NCBI GenBank assembly: GCA_026874595.1
Contig: CM049308.1
Span: 11,435,501-11,499,500 of the forward strand
DNA from: Sipunculus nudus
Lineage: Eukaryota; Annelida; Sipuncula; Golfingiida; Sipunculidae
Direction of reading: 5' to 3'
DNA length: 64,000 bases
Shown: one piece after another, positions 38,021-50,792 of the stretch
Layout of the letters: each line of letters opens with the position of its first letter
How positions within the stretch are numbered: position 1 is the first letter of the stretch
Program-made: the position numbers and the translations under genes
The notes under the pieces: model-generated
Told to the model about the DNA's origin: nothing
Database searches by the model: none
The model's input: only the letters and a program-made list of their open reading frames with translations

Positions 38021-41000
38021 TGTCACACAACAGTCAATCATAAAAGGCCAGTCATGGGAGCCACGTGACCATGCTAGCCTTTCTCAGATACCTGTCAGGG
38101 GTTGATTGATTCCTGGTAGAGACTGAGTATTCCTGAAACAAGGGAGCTGCGGTGGTCTTTGTGATTTGTTCCTATTGGATGTTAATTCCTTTGTTTCTTC
38201 AGTTTGCTGCCTCAGCAGTACCAATATTAGTCACCATACACCATACCAGGCCTGTATGTCATTGTTTACCTGTCACACCTGCTGTCAGACTAATTATTGG
38301 GTGGAGGTTATGTATCTACCCATGTTTACCTGCCCCACTCTCTTTGCATATGTACAAGATGTCACAGCCTTGCTAATGGATTGAATGAAATTGTGAAGAA
38401 ATTAAATTTTAATTAAAATAATTTTAAAAAATTTTCAATTTTCAAATTGAACTTTTGAGTTGATCCAGATGTAGTGTTGTGCAAGGATTTTTGTCTGTTT
38501 GTACATCAGTCTGTCTTGCTTCGTACAAGGTATTTGAAAGAAAAAATTATTGATTGATAACCATAAATAACTTTTGGAGAGGATGAATTTGAAGCAGTAA
38601 AGACATTGCCAAATTTAAAATGATATATGGTTTTGGTTTTCTTGTTATCTTACATTTTGTCATTGCCAAAGATATGCGCACTCTGGCCAGTTGTCTGGTT
38701 CACCAGACAGCAGGCATATTTGTGTTTCTTTGTGTATACTTAATGCACATGTGTTCTGAGATTGTCCACACTACAGGCAGAACAATGGAAACACATCAGG
38801 AGCAAACCTACCAATGATCAGTGTACATAATCTGCCAAATGGCTTTTTAGGAAAAGAAGTCCATTTCTTGATGCATATTTGCCACATAATGATTGTCGTA
38901 TATTTCACTATGACAAGTCTTTATAACAGAACACATGATTGTGGTGGGTAGTTAACTAACCCATAATCCTGGTTAAAGTAAAGCGAACAAAACAATATGA
39001 CTTCAACATTTTTGGCGGAAGTGAGTTTGGCAAATAAGTGGGTGGCAAATAAATGAAGTTACACTGTATATATTTGTCAGATGGCCCAAGAACTGCATGT
39101 GGGACGAAGAAATTTAAAGATGCATGGAATGCTTAATAATAAAATCTTGAGATTTAAATTTTATGACTTTATTGCTCTGTTTTTCTATGATCTAATGAAC
39201 AAAGGATGGGGAACAGCTCAATGTTTTACCATCTGGAGGATTTAAAAAGGCTGTATTACATGTACTGAGATTGCTACAGTGTGATAATTATTGGCAGCAA
39301 GTAGATACATTCCACATGATATGGCTCAAGTTTGGATTGTATGTATTAAATTTTGTCTTTATTCATACAAAGCAGGGATATGATGCACATACTATTGACA
39401 ATCAAAATTTGACACCATATTATGATATGTTGGTCAAAATTTGCCACCAAGCTTATTTAATAAATGTTGGTCCGTCACAGACTGTGGTGTCCATCATGTA
39501 TCAGTGTAGCTAGACCATGCTGGAGCTTATCCATTAATGACCATGAACCGTTAGATGTAACTGTACTGCACATACCAGCATGCCTTATATTGTGAACAAG
39601 GTGTGGTACAAACATGGAGAGTATTGGAGCTTGCATGAACCCAGCAACACGTTACATTTTGGGTGTTTTCACTGGGCTGTGTTACAAATACGAAGTTGCT
39701 TCAGATCCGATTGCTCCGTGACCTTGCAATACACAAGAGATGTGACCTTGCATGAGTTTAGAGAACTGTCTCATCTGAACTGTGAAATGATGCCTCCTTT
39801 GATGTTAGAAAGCATTGATTATTAATACATGCTCCTACCTGGCTACCTGTGAACAGGTATCAAAGCATGGTTTGAAGTTGTTATAAGACCCTAAGGCTAA
39901 TAATTGTATTTTCATGTGTAGGCCTTATATTTTATTCCAAGCACAGGCCAAATTGGCCAAGATCAAACCTACTGTTATCATGTGAATGTTTGGTAAAACG
40001 TTGTGAAAGTAAAACAAATGAAAATGTAAATAAACAAGTCCACTGTTTCAAAATGTTATAAATAATATTGAAAAACAATGTGTATAGCAATGTAAAAACA
40101 CTTTGCCATCTCAAAAAATTGTCAGAATTTTGTATCCTATATTCTTGTATTTCAAATAATCAGTATATGGAAATCCTGCCCAACTTCAGAAGTGTCAAAT
40201 GATTGTAAGTACCTTATTCCTGCTAATATTTAAACCCAGGAAAGGACAAATTTATGTAAGTCTTGTATTGCAAAACAGCCACTTGAGAGAATTTGTAATA
40301 TCTTCAGTTTATAGTTCAGTTCAGTACAACATGTTTATTGCCCTGAGGAGGATGGGCAGTGCTTGACCCAGGGAACCTTCACAGGGACTTGTAAATGTCT
40401 AGGCCGCCCCTGGACAGGCGACCGAGCCATCGATTGTCATTGATTGGACCATGTAGTGACAATATGTCCAAACACACCTGTTGTCTGGGGGCCTCTTTTC
40501 TTCCATTACTTCCATATAAATGACAGGTGTATTTAGGTGTTGGCCTTACGGGGATGCATGTTATTTGCTGGGATTAACAACTTACACTTGTTTGACCTCA
40601 ATAACGTTTGTTCCCTCATTGTACCTGCCTGTTTACATTAATGTCAACCCTGATTTACCTCTTGACGTTGTAAGGTTAATCAAAAGTCTTGCCCCATAAA
40701 ACTCAGGGGTTAACCCTTGTTGCACCTGCTTAAAGTTAACCCTCTCCAACCAAATTGTATTATATTTTGACTAATCTTTAAATGGAATTTAAAGGATGAA
40801 TTTCTAACCTAAGGAATATAATCTTGCTTAAAAGTATTGGAGTTTCAAAATTATTTGCTGTTTCATATTTCCTATGACTTATGTTGTGAAATATGATTAT
40901 GTAAGCAAAAGCATGGTCAGAGATTAACAAGCTTAAATTAAAAACATTTGTAGATAAAAGGCGGTAATTTGCAACTAAATCAGTTTTAAAATATAGTTAT

Positions 41001-42108
41001 TAAATTAAAGGATTTTCTTTTCAAACTTAAATTTAATTAAAAAAAATAAATATATATACTTATCAATTGACCCATGTTATAACATATCACTCATAATCTC
41101 TTACATCAAACATATTAAAAGCAATATCAGAAAAGCTTAAGTAAATTAAATTTAGTAACATCACAGGAAAAAATAGCCAATTGCTGTTTAATTGTATATA
41201 AAGCATTTGCCTTATTTTTGAAGAAAAATACTGCCAAACATATAACAGACATTATAAGGATATATATTATGTGTACAGCCGGTAAGTCCAACAATATCTT
41301 GTTCTGTCTTTGCCATACCTTTACCATTATAAAACCTCAGCTGCCAGTCACTTTCTGTAGATAATTAACCGTGCTTTCTGTACAATAACACTTTTATATC
41401 TAAAAGCATATTGTGTTTACCATCATTGTATTGTGAGCCATCACTGTGTGTTCCACAAGCAAATTTCACTTTGAAGTCCTCAATTTGCTGCCTCAGTGCA
41501 TAAAGCAGGCGATTCAATATTCTGTTGCTTACAGACTTTATTGGTTCCTCCCTTAAGGATGTTCAACTGATATACCTTCAGAGAGACAGAAAACCTTACT
41601 GTGAATTCACTTCACAACACATCAAAGTACAGAGGATTTTCTAATTAATAGAATAAGAGCGTTTGCATGTATTGAAATTCCTATGGTTCATTCGTCCAGA
41701 CTTTAAAAGTGGTGGACACTTTAACTGCTCTCCTAACATTTAGTTGGACTTCACTGTACTTTGATGTCTATAATCATGATGTTCTGGTCATGAATGACAC
41801 CATTTGACCTTTATAATGACCATGTTTGACCTCTATAAACAGCTGTATTCAAATGTTGACTGGATCAGAGGAATTTCTTTAGAGGGTCCTGAATGTACAA
41901 GTTAAGTGATTGACTTTGGGTGAATAAACACTTCTTCTCTGTCATCTCACCTGCCTTCAACCAAGGCCGACTGTATGTTATATAGCACATTATTCACTGC
42001 CTCATCCAGCATGTGTATAAATAAAAACAAATTATTTTAATCACACTCAGCTTTTTGATTCAGAAATAAGTTAAAAAGATCATAATGGAAAGATTCTTTC
42101 ATTCACCT

Positions 42109-42121
42109 CCCCCCCCCCCCC
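42109..42121. repeat. Poly-C tract
   Basis: Thirteen C followed by TCCCCC. Part of the recurrent + strand C-tract pattern. Confidence 0.95.
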
Positions 42122-43750
42122 TCCCCCAGGCTACATGATGGTATCACCAAGAGACACTGAAAGTTGCAGCACTGCTCTTTGTTTATGTTAGCTTAATTTA
42201 TACTGGTTTTTGTACTGATACATTACAATACAATGGCCAAGATTGTATTGGTAAAGTCCCTACATGAATATGCTGACAGAACATGACAGAACATCCTCTA
42301 CAGACAGTCAAACAGCTAACTAACAGACCTTCAGCATTTAACAATGGTGGGCAGCCAAACACCTGTATTGCAAAACACGATTGGTCAGAAATCAGTTAAT
42401 TGCTATCTGATTGGTTGACTGCTGCACAATCAAACCAATTGAAGGGACTGTTTCATTATTAATTATATAAGAGGTATAGAGGCAAGAATATGATGAATTT
42501 TAACAAAGAAGAACAATTCCTTGGAATATAATACTGCTTATATATCCATTTGTATTCTCAGTGAAGTAGTGCAATATGTATCATTATAATAAGATAATGT
42601 ATCTTTACAACCCTAATAATAGTTTATTGGAAATAGAATGTTGTACAAGGAAGGCCTAGTTTGTGTTGAATTGATAAACAGGTGACTACTACACAGGTGT
42701 TTAGATATCCCATGGATTGCCTATCAACAACCTATAGACAGTGATAAATAGGGGATCGGTGTACTCCATGTGGACTTGTCACACAGTGACAGCTCAGTAT
42801 CCTGACAGCCAAACAAGCGTGATTGCTCGTCTATCCGACCATAGGAGTATAGACACATGATAGATGCGATCAGGTTAAGATGCTCAACACACATCACAAT
42901 GAACCAGCTATCAATCAAAGTAATTGGCATATTTTATGGCCATTTCTGGCTTAGAATCTTTAACAAATACCTGGTAAATCAGCTATTCATCATACTAATT
43001 GTACAAGTTTGATGTGTATGCCAGTCAAGTCAGAAAACTAAGCTACAAGTTATTCGGCATGCTATGTAGACTAATATATCTCATGTTGTGAGCTTTGCTT
43101 CGTGTCACCTTTTACTTTGTAGTACAATCGATTCTGATTTCATTTTTTATTAAGATCATAAGATATATCATGATTTAAGTTGATACACAAGTAAATAATG
43201 TTTTTTTACTCCGAAATTGCAGCATGAAATAAGCAGCGATCACTAAATACACACCTTTTGGTACAAAACTCCTACCAGTTATGGTAGCTCCTAAGCTATG
43301 TTTTCACAAAAGCAGTGGGATATTATAATCTGCATTTAAGATTGATTTGATAAGAACCCATATTGTAACATTACAGGATTTTCAGTATTGAATTTACTGC
43401 CATATATGAAATTAATCACGATGGATTTGATAAATCCAGAACTGATTAAATGCACTAAAGTGTATTGAAACAAAATGTAATATAATTTAAAGAGAAAAGT
43501 GAATTTAGATGAAAATATTTAAAACTGAATTTTCACCAACCAGTGTACAAATTAAAAGGGGATCTTTTTTTTAGTTAATGTTATAAGGTTGAGGTATCTT
43601 ACAATCTATATAAGATATGAGCTTATTACCAAACTTTACCTAAATTGTCAGACTTACCCTGCAGCTTAGCACTGTGCTCTTCTGTTGTAGTTACCTGTCC
43701 AAGATTGGTGGTTTTCTCCAAGCTATGGAAAGTGCTGTGTATTAGTTATT

Positions 43751-46371
43751 GTATCCCCAGACAAAGTCGGGGGATACTATGTTTTCATACCGGTCCCCCC
43801 GCCGCCACCGCCGCTGCCGCCGCCGCCGCATATAAATCTTGTTGGCGTGATAACCCAAAAAATATTTCACGGAACTTTACCAGATTTGGTATATGTATAG
43901 ATATGGGTAAGAGGACGACGCCTTTCTAAAATGAGGTCATGACCTTTACTAGGAGAGTGTCCTTGACCTTGAATAGGTCCAATTTTGGGGAAAATCACAC
44001 AAATTCTTTAATATCTCAAGAAATCTTGCATGGATTTATCCCAAAATCAAGTTGATGGAAGATCATGGATAGGTTTGTCAGGTTCTGGAAATTGGTGGCG
44101 CCACCTATTATTCTTTACTTGTTTTCATTCCGTTTAATACCCCCAAAATTGCCACCTTACAGTACTGTGAGCATTATAAGTAAAAAAAATAATGGACAGA
44201 TTTCTTTTATATTGTGCATATACATAGGTATGGGTCATGGGATGATGTTTATTTAAATTGGGGTCATGACCTTTCCTATGATAGTGGCCTTGACCTTGAA
44301 TATTGCCATATATGGTGAAAATCACACACCTCTTATGATATCTCCAGTGTTGATAGCCATATGGATTTCAAACATGACTTATGTATGGCCCACCACTAAA
44401 GTAAGAACCCTATATTTTCTAGGGTCATGAGGTCAAAGGTCAAGGTCACTGGACTGGCATTTTAAAAGATACTGTGGATGCATTTTAAGTCAAACTTTCA
44501 TCCTAGGCCTTTCATCTTGAATATATAGCTCACTTGCCAATAGTGGATGATCCATTTAAATTTTGGGGTCACAAGGTCAAAGGTCAAGGCCACAGGAGCT
44601 ATCTGTCCAAAAATTAGTTTCTGGATGATAATTCCTGCTTTTATTGATGTATTGATTTCAAACTTGACTTATATATGTTCCATTGAAAAAGCAAGACTCC
44701 AATTGATTTTGGGGTCATGAGGTCAAAGGTCAAGGTCACAGGACACATCTTTAAAAAGATTGTGGATGCATTTTCAGCCAAACATTTCATCTCAGACCTT
44801 TCATCTTGCACATATAAGTCATCTGCCAATAGAGGAAGACCCCTATCAATTTTGAGGTCACAAGGTCAAAGGTGAAGGTCACAGGAGCCATCTGACCAAA
44901 AATTAGTTTCTGGATGATAATTCCTGCTTTTATTGATGTATGGATTTCAAACTTGACTTGTATATGTCCCATTGGAAAAGCAAGACCCAAATTAATTTTG
45001 AGGTTATGAGGTCAAAGGTCAAGGTCACTGGACACATCTTTAAAAAGATGTGGATGCATTTTCAGACAAACATTTCATCTCAGATCTTTCATCTTGCACA
45101 TATAGTTCACCTGCCAAGAGGGAAAGAACCCTATCAATTTTGAGGTCACAAGGTCAAAGGTGAGGGTCACAGGAGCCATCTGTCCAAAAATTAGTTTCTG
45201 GATGGTATTTCCTTCTTTTATTGATGTATGGATTTCAAACTTGTCTTATATATGTCCCATTGAAAAAGCAAGATCCAAATTGATTTTGGGGTCATGAGGT
45301 CAAAGGTCAAGGTCACAGGACACATCTTTAAAAAGATTGTGGATGCATTTTCAGCCAAACATTTCATCTCAGACCTTTCATCTTGCACATATAAGTCATC
45401 TGCCAATAGAGGAAGACCCCTATCAGTTTTGAGGTCACAAGGTCAAAGGTGAAGGTCACAGGAGCCATCTGTCCAAAAATTAGTTCCTGGATGATAATTC
45501 CTGCTTTTATTGATGTATGGATTTCAAACTTGACTTGCATATGTCCCATTGGAAAAGCAAGACCCAAATTGATTTTGGGGTCATGAGGTCAAAGGTCAAG
45601 GTCACAGGACACATCTTAAAAAAATTGTGGATGCATTTTCAGCCAAACATTTCATCTCAGATCTTTCATCTTGCACATATAGTTCACCTGCCAAGAGAGG
45701 AAGAACACTATCAATTTTGAGGTCACAAGGTTAAAGGTGAAGGTCACAGGAGCCAACTGTCCAAAAATTAGTTTCTGGATGATAATTCCTGCTTTTATTG
45801 ATGTATGGATTTCAAACTTGACTTGTATATGTCCCATTGGAAAGGCAAGACCAAAATTGATTTTGGGGTCATGAGGTCAAAGATCAAGGTCACAGGACAC
45901 ATTTTTAAAAAGATGTGGATGCATTTTCAGCTAAACATTTCATCTCAGATCTTTCATCTTGCACATATAGTTCTCCTGCAAAGAGAGGAAGAACACTATC
46001 AATTTTGAGGTCACTAGGTCAAAGGTGAAGGTCACAGGAGCCATCTGTCCAAAAATTAGTTTCTGGATGATAATTCCTGCTTTATTGATGTATAGATTTC
46101 AAACTTGACTTGCATATGTCCCATTGGAAAAGCAAGACCAGAATTGATTTTGGGGTCATGAGGCCAAAGGTCAAGGTCACAGGACACATCTTTAAAAAGA
46201 TCAAGGTCACAGGACCAACATCTTCAACAAGATTGTGGATTGTTAGATGGAAGAAACAATAAATATGCCAAGTGTCAGTATGTGCTGCTAAAAATGGGGG
46301 TCTATTCTTAAAGGGGGGGGGCCTCTATGTCTGGGGATACTCTGGCACCTGCGGTGCCAAGAAATGTCTAG
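43751..46371 (+). mobile_element. Helentron/HINE-like element with central 288-bp satellite
   Basis: Seen: the 5' end GTATCCCCAGAC (43751-43762) also pairs with GGGGATAC at 43770-43777. Near the 3' end GTCTGGGGATAC (46329-46340) is its perfect 12-bp reverse complement. A perfect 6-bp hairpin GGCACC-TGC-GGTGCC (46344-46358) and AAGAAATGTCTAG follow. The 5' region has a CCG microsatellite (43799-43830), the centre holds 288-bp monomers and the 3' region has a G run. Known: asymmetric terminal inverted repeats with a 3' subterminal hairpin and internal tandem repeats are typical of non-autonomous Helentron-associated elements and bivalve pearl-type elements. No Rep/helicase frame. The flanks are T-rich on both sides. 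Confidence 0.75.
44352..46215 (+). repeat. 288-bp satellite monomers (about 6.5 copies) with AGGTCA direct repeats
   Basis: Monomer starts (GATGTATGGATTTCAAAC-like) fall near 44646, 44934, 45222, 45511, 45799 and 46086, after a diverged copy at 44352. Each monomer carries two clusters of the type AGGTCAAAGGTCAAGGTCAC, one after GGTCATG and one after GGTCACA. The 60-odd codon frames on both strands are by-products. Confidence 0.95.
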
Positions 46372-47250
46372 TTACAATTGGTTATACAGTCCATGTAAAA
46401 TAAAAAGAAATAAAGTTTATATTTCTCCCCTCATGGTTATCAAGATTTTATTTAGGTAATCTGAGCTCTCGATAGAGAGCACACAACCCAAGCTTTGTAG
46501 AAAGTCATTCCATTCAAATTCAATAACCCATGATGTTGGGTGGAGAGTGCTAATGCTTGTGGTATAAATCTTGGACAGGGGTCTTCAGTGCTACTCCTTC
46601 AGTACACACTCAGCAGAGCCAGACAATGTGTGTCTGACTGAATAATTGATCAGTTATTGACCTGTTTGTTTAACCTGATGATTGGCTGAAATAGGAACCA
46701 GCTCTTAGCACTGCTGTTAAGAGCCATTGACAGACTGTTCTTCTGTTAATGACCAAACTTGTCTGTGTATATAAGGAACAGGTGCATGGCTAAGTGCAAT
46801 TCTCATCTCTTCTCCAGGGTAGATGGAGCTCTCAGTTCTTGTGGATAATACTATAAGGGATGGCAGACAGGTTACTTAGTAAACCATACTGTCTTCCTGT
46901 CTACATGTATATGTATGTTCATGTCTACTAGCTTGCTCATCTGTAGCATTGAGAAATAATTATTTTGTAACTATGAGGTTATTATTTAGGAGTATGGTAG
47001 TTCAGTTTTTATAAAATTGTCCTTCAAATTCCTAAAAAATGATTCATGTTAAGATCTTGTTAATGTTAAGACCTCTATCCAAGGGTTTGACCACAATCAT
47101 GCAATTAATCTTGGTACCGGCACTTGTAGATGGTAAATGTAAAATAGTTTTCTATTGCCAGAGTTTTGTGTTCTACAGTAGTTTTGTGTTCTATTCTACA
47201 GGAATGGCCTCAAACAATGAGCAAAGTAAAATGTTGAATCAGAAGAGATA

Positions 47251-47430
47251 TACAGTGGAACCATTCCTTACAGCCACCTCTGTACTAAGGGCACCTATTT
47301 ACGACTACTTATACAGGCATTCCCTTGAAAGTAGATCTTGGAATCTGTAACCTCCCTATTAAGCGCACCTCTCTATTGTGGGCAAAATGCCTGGCCACAT
47401 CAGTGTCCATAATAAGGAGGTTCTACTGTA
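47251..47430. mobile_element. MITE-like element, TA-flanked, about 180 bp
   Basis: TA + CAGTGGAACCATTCCTTA at the left and TAAGGAGGTTCTACTG + TA at the right form good terminal inverted repeats with TA at both borders. The internal phrase CTGTACTAAGGGCACCT recurs at the right end of the window (63962). Confidence 0.75.
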
Positions 47431-47544
47431 TATTGTGTGTGATATATTAGTAAACCGAGTACCAATACTTTTATTATACTAGAATATACCCATATCAGTA
47501 CCTGCATCCACACTTTTCTTAAATTATGAGTAAGCACTGACATG

Positions 47545-47975
47545 GCGTGCGCGTTTGAAATGCACTGACACAAATTGCGGGACATGTTGCGGATATGGGC
47601 AGTGGTGAGATGTTCCCGGTCTAAATTCGTCCCAGCGGTCAACCCACAACAACATTCATTTGTGTTGACTTTAGCGGACTGTTTACAAAAGGCCGACACG
47701 TAGTGAATGTTTGGCAGACTATGTCAGGTTTGATTTGATTGGTTAGCGAGAGGAGATTCAAGACGACGTGGGCGCACTATGTGAGAATGGCCATGGCACA
47801 CCACAGGAATTAAATCCATAATATTTTTATCGATTTTGAGGTCATTTCTGTACCAAACGCCTAAAAAATATAAACTCGTTCTTCCGCGGACCAAGATGCA
47901 CCCTCTCACGAAGTTTGACGACAGTGTGATCCCTAGCGTGCGAATGAATCCGGACAGACAGACAGACAAACAGAT
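47545..47975 (-). mobile_element. Possible fragment of a GTCTG-repeat element, minus orientation
   Basis: On the minus strand a (GTCT)n GTCCGG run is followed by CpG-containing sequence, as in the start of the 9498 element. The segment keeps many CpG (GGCGTGCGCG, CCGCGGACC, GACGACGTGGGCG). The 81-codon minus frame has no recognisable domain. Assignment by resemblance only. Confidence 0.3.
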
Positions 47976-48220
47976 TCCCGTGAATTATAGTATGATTAAT
48001 AATATGTATTAATTATCAAATGATTTTACGTGATTTTATTGGAAAGAAACTGGTACATTGTTATAGATAAAAATCACATGTGAAAAAAAGACAACCAAAT
48101 AAAATGAAATATAAACTTTGAGATCCATAAAAACAATGCTAGACTTCTACTTGTTTACATGTCTACAGTTATTTTGATGTCGGTGACACTGATAATTGCA
48201 AAATGAAAAAGTCCTTGTCC

Positions 48221-48619
48221 TTATGACCCAGACAGATATATTGACATACAGACAGCCTTGAAGTAATATCTCATGGTTAATATTTTCTGAGACACCAGAG
48301 GCCAAGTGTCAGTGACTCCACACAGGCAAAATTTATTGATATAACCATGTATATTGCTTGTATCTAACAATATCTTGAAGAATATGTCCTTGGTCTGACC
48401 ACACCTGGAAAGTTCGTCATCTGCGTCGGGGCTCTTGAGTTTTGTACTAGTGTAGTAAAAACAAGCGTATATGATGTTATCATTGCAATAACAGGCTGTC
48501 TGGTACCGATACACTGTACATGCGCCAGATCCAACAATGATTACAATTACGCTACAAGACAGCAAGGTTAGTGACCCTGGCGGAACAGTCGTGTAATTTC
48601 TTTGAAGGTAACATGTCTC
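48221..48619 (-). other. Unexplained minus-strand open frame, no function assigned
   Basis: Seen: 132 open codons on the minus strand, running from just after a TGA (48620-48622) to a TAA at 48221. There is no ATG near the start. A hydrophobic stretch (SVIVIIVG) is followed by cysteine-rich segments (ACYCND; YACFYY; FCLCG) and an acidic DADDE patch, and CpG dinucleotides are retained. It lies antisense to the CRIM1-like gene in its largest intron. I do not recognise a family. It might be part of a nested receptor-like gene or a decayed fragment. Nothing shows that it is transcribed. Confidence 0.15.
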
Positions 48620-49371
48620 TCATACCCAGGAGTGGTACTGCGGAACTTTTACTGATGGTAGTAATGGCGTGTGAATATGAATGACAGACTAATGCAAAAT
48701 TCCTGCAGAAACATATAAAGGACATAATAATATTATTGGGTAGACAGCTATGTAGTTATATTTGTTGAAGAAAGAAGGAAAATTTTCAGGGATTCAGAGG
48801 TTTAAATTTGATGGACCAGTAAATATCTGTAATAAAATTATGCCTATGACAAATTATATTTTCTCTCTCCTTAAAATATGAAGGAAGTGAAAATGTTAGA
48901 TGCACAAAGTTATTTAAGATCATTAACTGTGGATCACTATTAATTTTTCCTAAATTATTTAGGTATTGCCATCTGTTAGACATTGCTTTGACTGCAATGT
49001 ATTTGCACTTATATTAAAACCTTTGCTTTTTAAGGGGAAAATATATTAATTTACTTCCAAAAAAAATAAAAATTGTCATGACAAATTATACAGAGTAAAA
49101 CACACCAGCTGATGACAATGACGGGGGGGAGACCAGGGCCGAGCTGCATAGCTGCATGTGCCATTGACTGGGACTAAGTCAAAGCTAACACACCAACATT
49201 TATTAGTCAGGAAAGTTGCTGTTTAAGCAGAATTGTATGCATTTAAATCATAATTACCAGAAGAAATAATTTGAAATATTATGTTAATTATGACATTGTT
49301 ATATTTGTTGTTGTTTATTTTGTTGTTATTATTATCATCATAATCCATCATCATCTTTATCATTGTTAATA

Positions 49372-49509
49372 ATAATGATGATAATGATAATAATAATTAA
49401 TATAAACATTAGTAATTCATAGAATAGACAGGTCTAGGTAATAATGATGATAATGATAATAATAATTAATATTAATATTAATAATTCATAGAATAGACAG
49501 GTCTAGGTA
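49372..49509. repeat. 69-bp tandem duplication
   Basis: Two copies, each opening with an ATAATGATGATAATGATAAT microsatellite and closing with AGAATAGACAGGTCTAGGTA, at 49372 and 49441. Confidence 0.9.
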
Positions 49510-50162
49510 GTAGTGCTCTAGATTAGGACATCATCCACAGTGTCTTGTATATTGGTAGCCAGCTGTGACAGACAGCATTCCAGCATGGCCACAGATAGAA
49601 CATCCAAGATACATTACACATATATACAATCTCTGGCTGTTGAAATGACACTTTATGCTGTAATAACAGGACTTTAATGGTCACACCAGACAGCGTGCTA
49701 GCTCGAGGATGACCTTAGGGCTGACAGAACTTTCACAGCATCGCTGGACAACCCTGGGTCACTGCACCCCCTCACCAGAACAATGAAGCTTTTATGCACT
49801 GAGAGTCTGAGACTTGCTGTATTTACTGTTCTATGTGATGTATGAGACATTCCTCCCGCCCACTGTAAATGATCTGAACAGTTCTGACCAGAAGTGAGCA
49901 CAAAACACTCACCATACATTGACCAACAGTGTCTTAAGTCCACAGGGGCTTAGTGTAAAGAGGTCTTGATGTTGTTCCATAAACTTTTAATCCATGTTCA
50001 TATAGATCAGCATTATGTGATATAAGAATTCTCATTTTCTTTTAGACAGGTGACATTTCTTATACATCTGTTGACTAGTAGGGTATTCAGCCTGTGGAGT
50101 TAGAGTAAAAGTGTCAATGTTACCATGCTGTAGCAAAATGAGGTATATTGACTATACTAATA

Positions 50163-50327
50163 CACAGTGAAACCTTGAAATAAGACAACCTACAGGACTT
50201 GTTTGAGGTGGCCGTCTTAGCAAGGTGTGATATAAAGACCAAAACTGAATTTGGTCTGGGAAAAAGTGGTTGTTATTTTTTGGGGGTGTCGCAAAACTGA
50301 GGTGGTCCTCAGGTGAAGTTTTACTAC
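50163..50327. mobile_element. MITE-like element, diverged
   Basis: Left end CAGTGAAACCTTGAAATAAG, right end AGGTGAAGTTTTACTA: imperfect inverted repeats of the same type as at 47251. It lies 470 bp upstream of exon C. Confidence 0.5.
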
Positions 50328-50792
50328 AATAATCTGCAAGTGATTATGAGGTGTAAGCAAACACATACATGTGTATTTGTATTATTCCTGCCAATAAAGT
50401 TTACAGCAGGTGATTTATTCACCCTTGTCTGTCTGTCTGTCTGTCTGATTAACATCACTGCATTGACACTTCATTAAACCAGATTTATATAAACCAACAT
50501 TATGTAAAACCTATTTACCCCATATAATGATTATAAAAAACAAACATGGGATGTGTAAACTCGCAGTTATTTCATCATTTGACACAATTAAAACACAGCG
50601 TTTTATTGACTCATGTCTGTCTGTTTGTCTGCATTTTTGGTTTCTATAAATGGGAGATATCTGATAAATTACTGGCACATTGTATAATGGCTTTTAGAAG
50701 AGAGGAGTTGATAAAATTTTGGAGTTTATGCTAGGCCACTGAAGTGTGATACATAACATTTTACATAATGAAGTTTTTATCTCTTGTTTTAG

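Larger units (their letters stand above)
26336..50792 (+). other. Large intron between CRIM1-like exons B and C
   Basis: GT-AG intron of about 24.5 kb, phase 2. It carries four minisatellites between 26.35 and 35.70 kb, a degenerate AT-rich tandem array at 31.1 kb, C/G tracts at 33.6-33.9 kb, a diverged 245-bp duplication at 37.5-38.0 kb, a Helentron-like element at 43.75-46.37 kb, and MITE-like elements at 47.25 and 50.16 kb. Stretches at 30.4-31.0, 31.7-33.5, 35.75-37.5, 38.05-42.1 and 42.13-43.75 kb show nothing I can name. Several 60-80 codon open frames there have no splice borders or recognisable motif. Confidence 0.85.

Noticed and set aside
44641-46008. Repeated 60-67 codon frames on both strands as small proteins
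   Set aside because: They recur once per 288-bp satellite monomer and differ at random sites. The element explains them.
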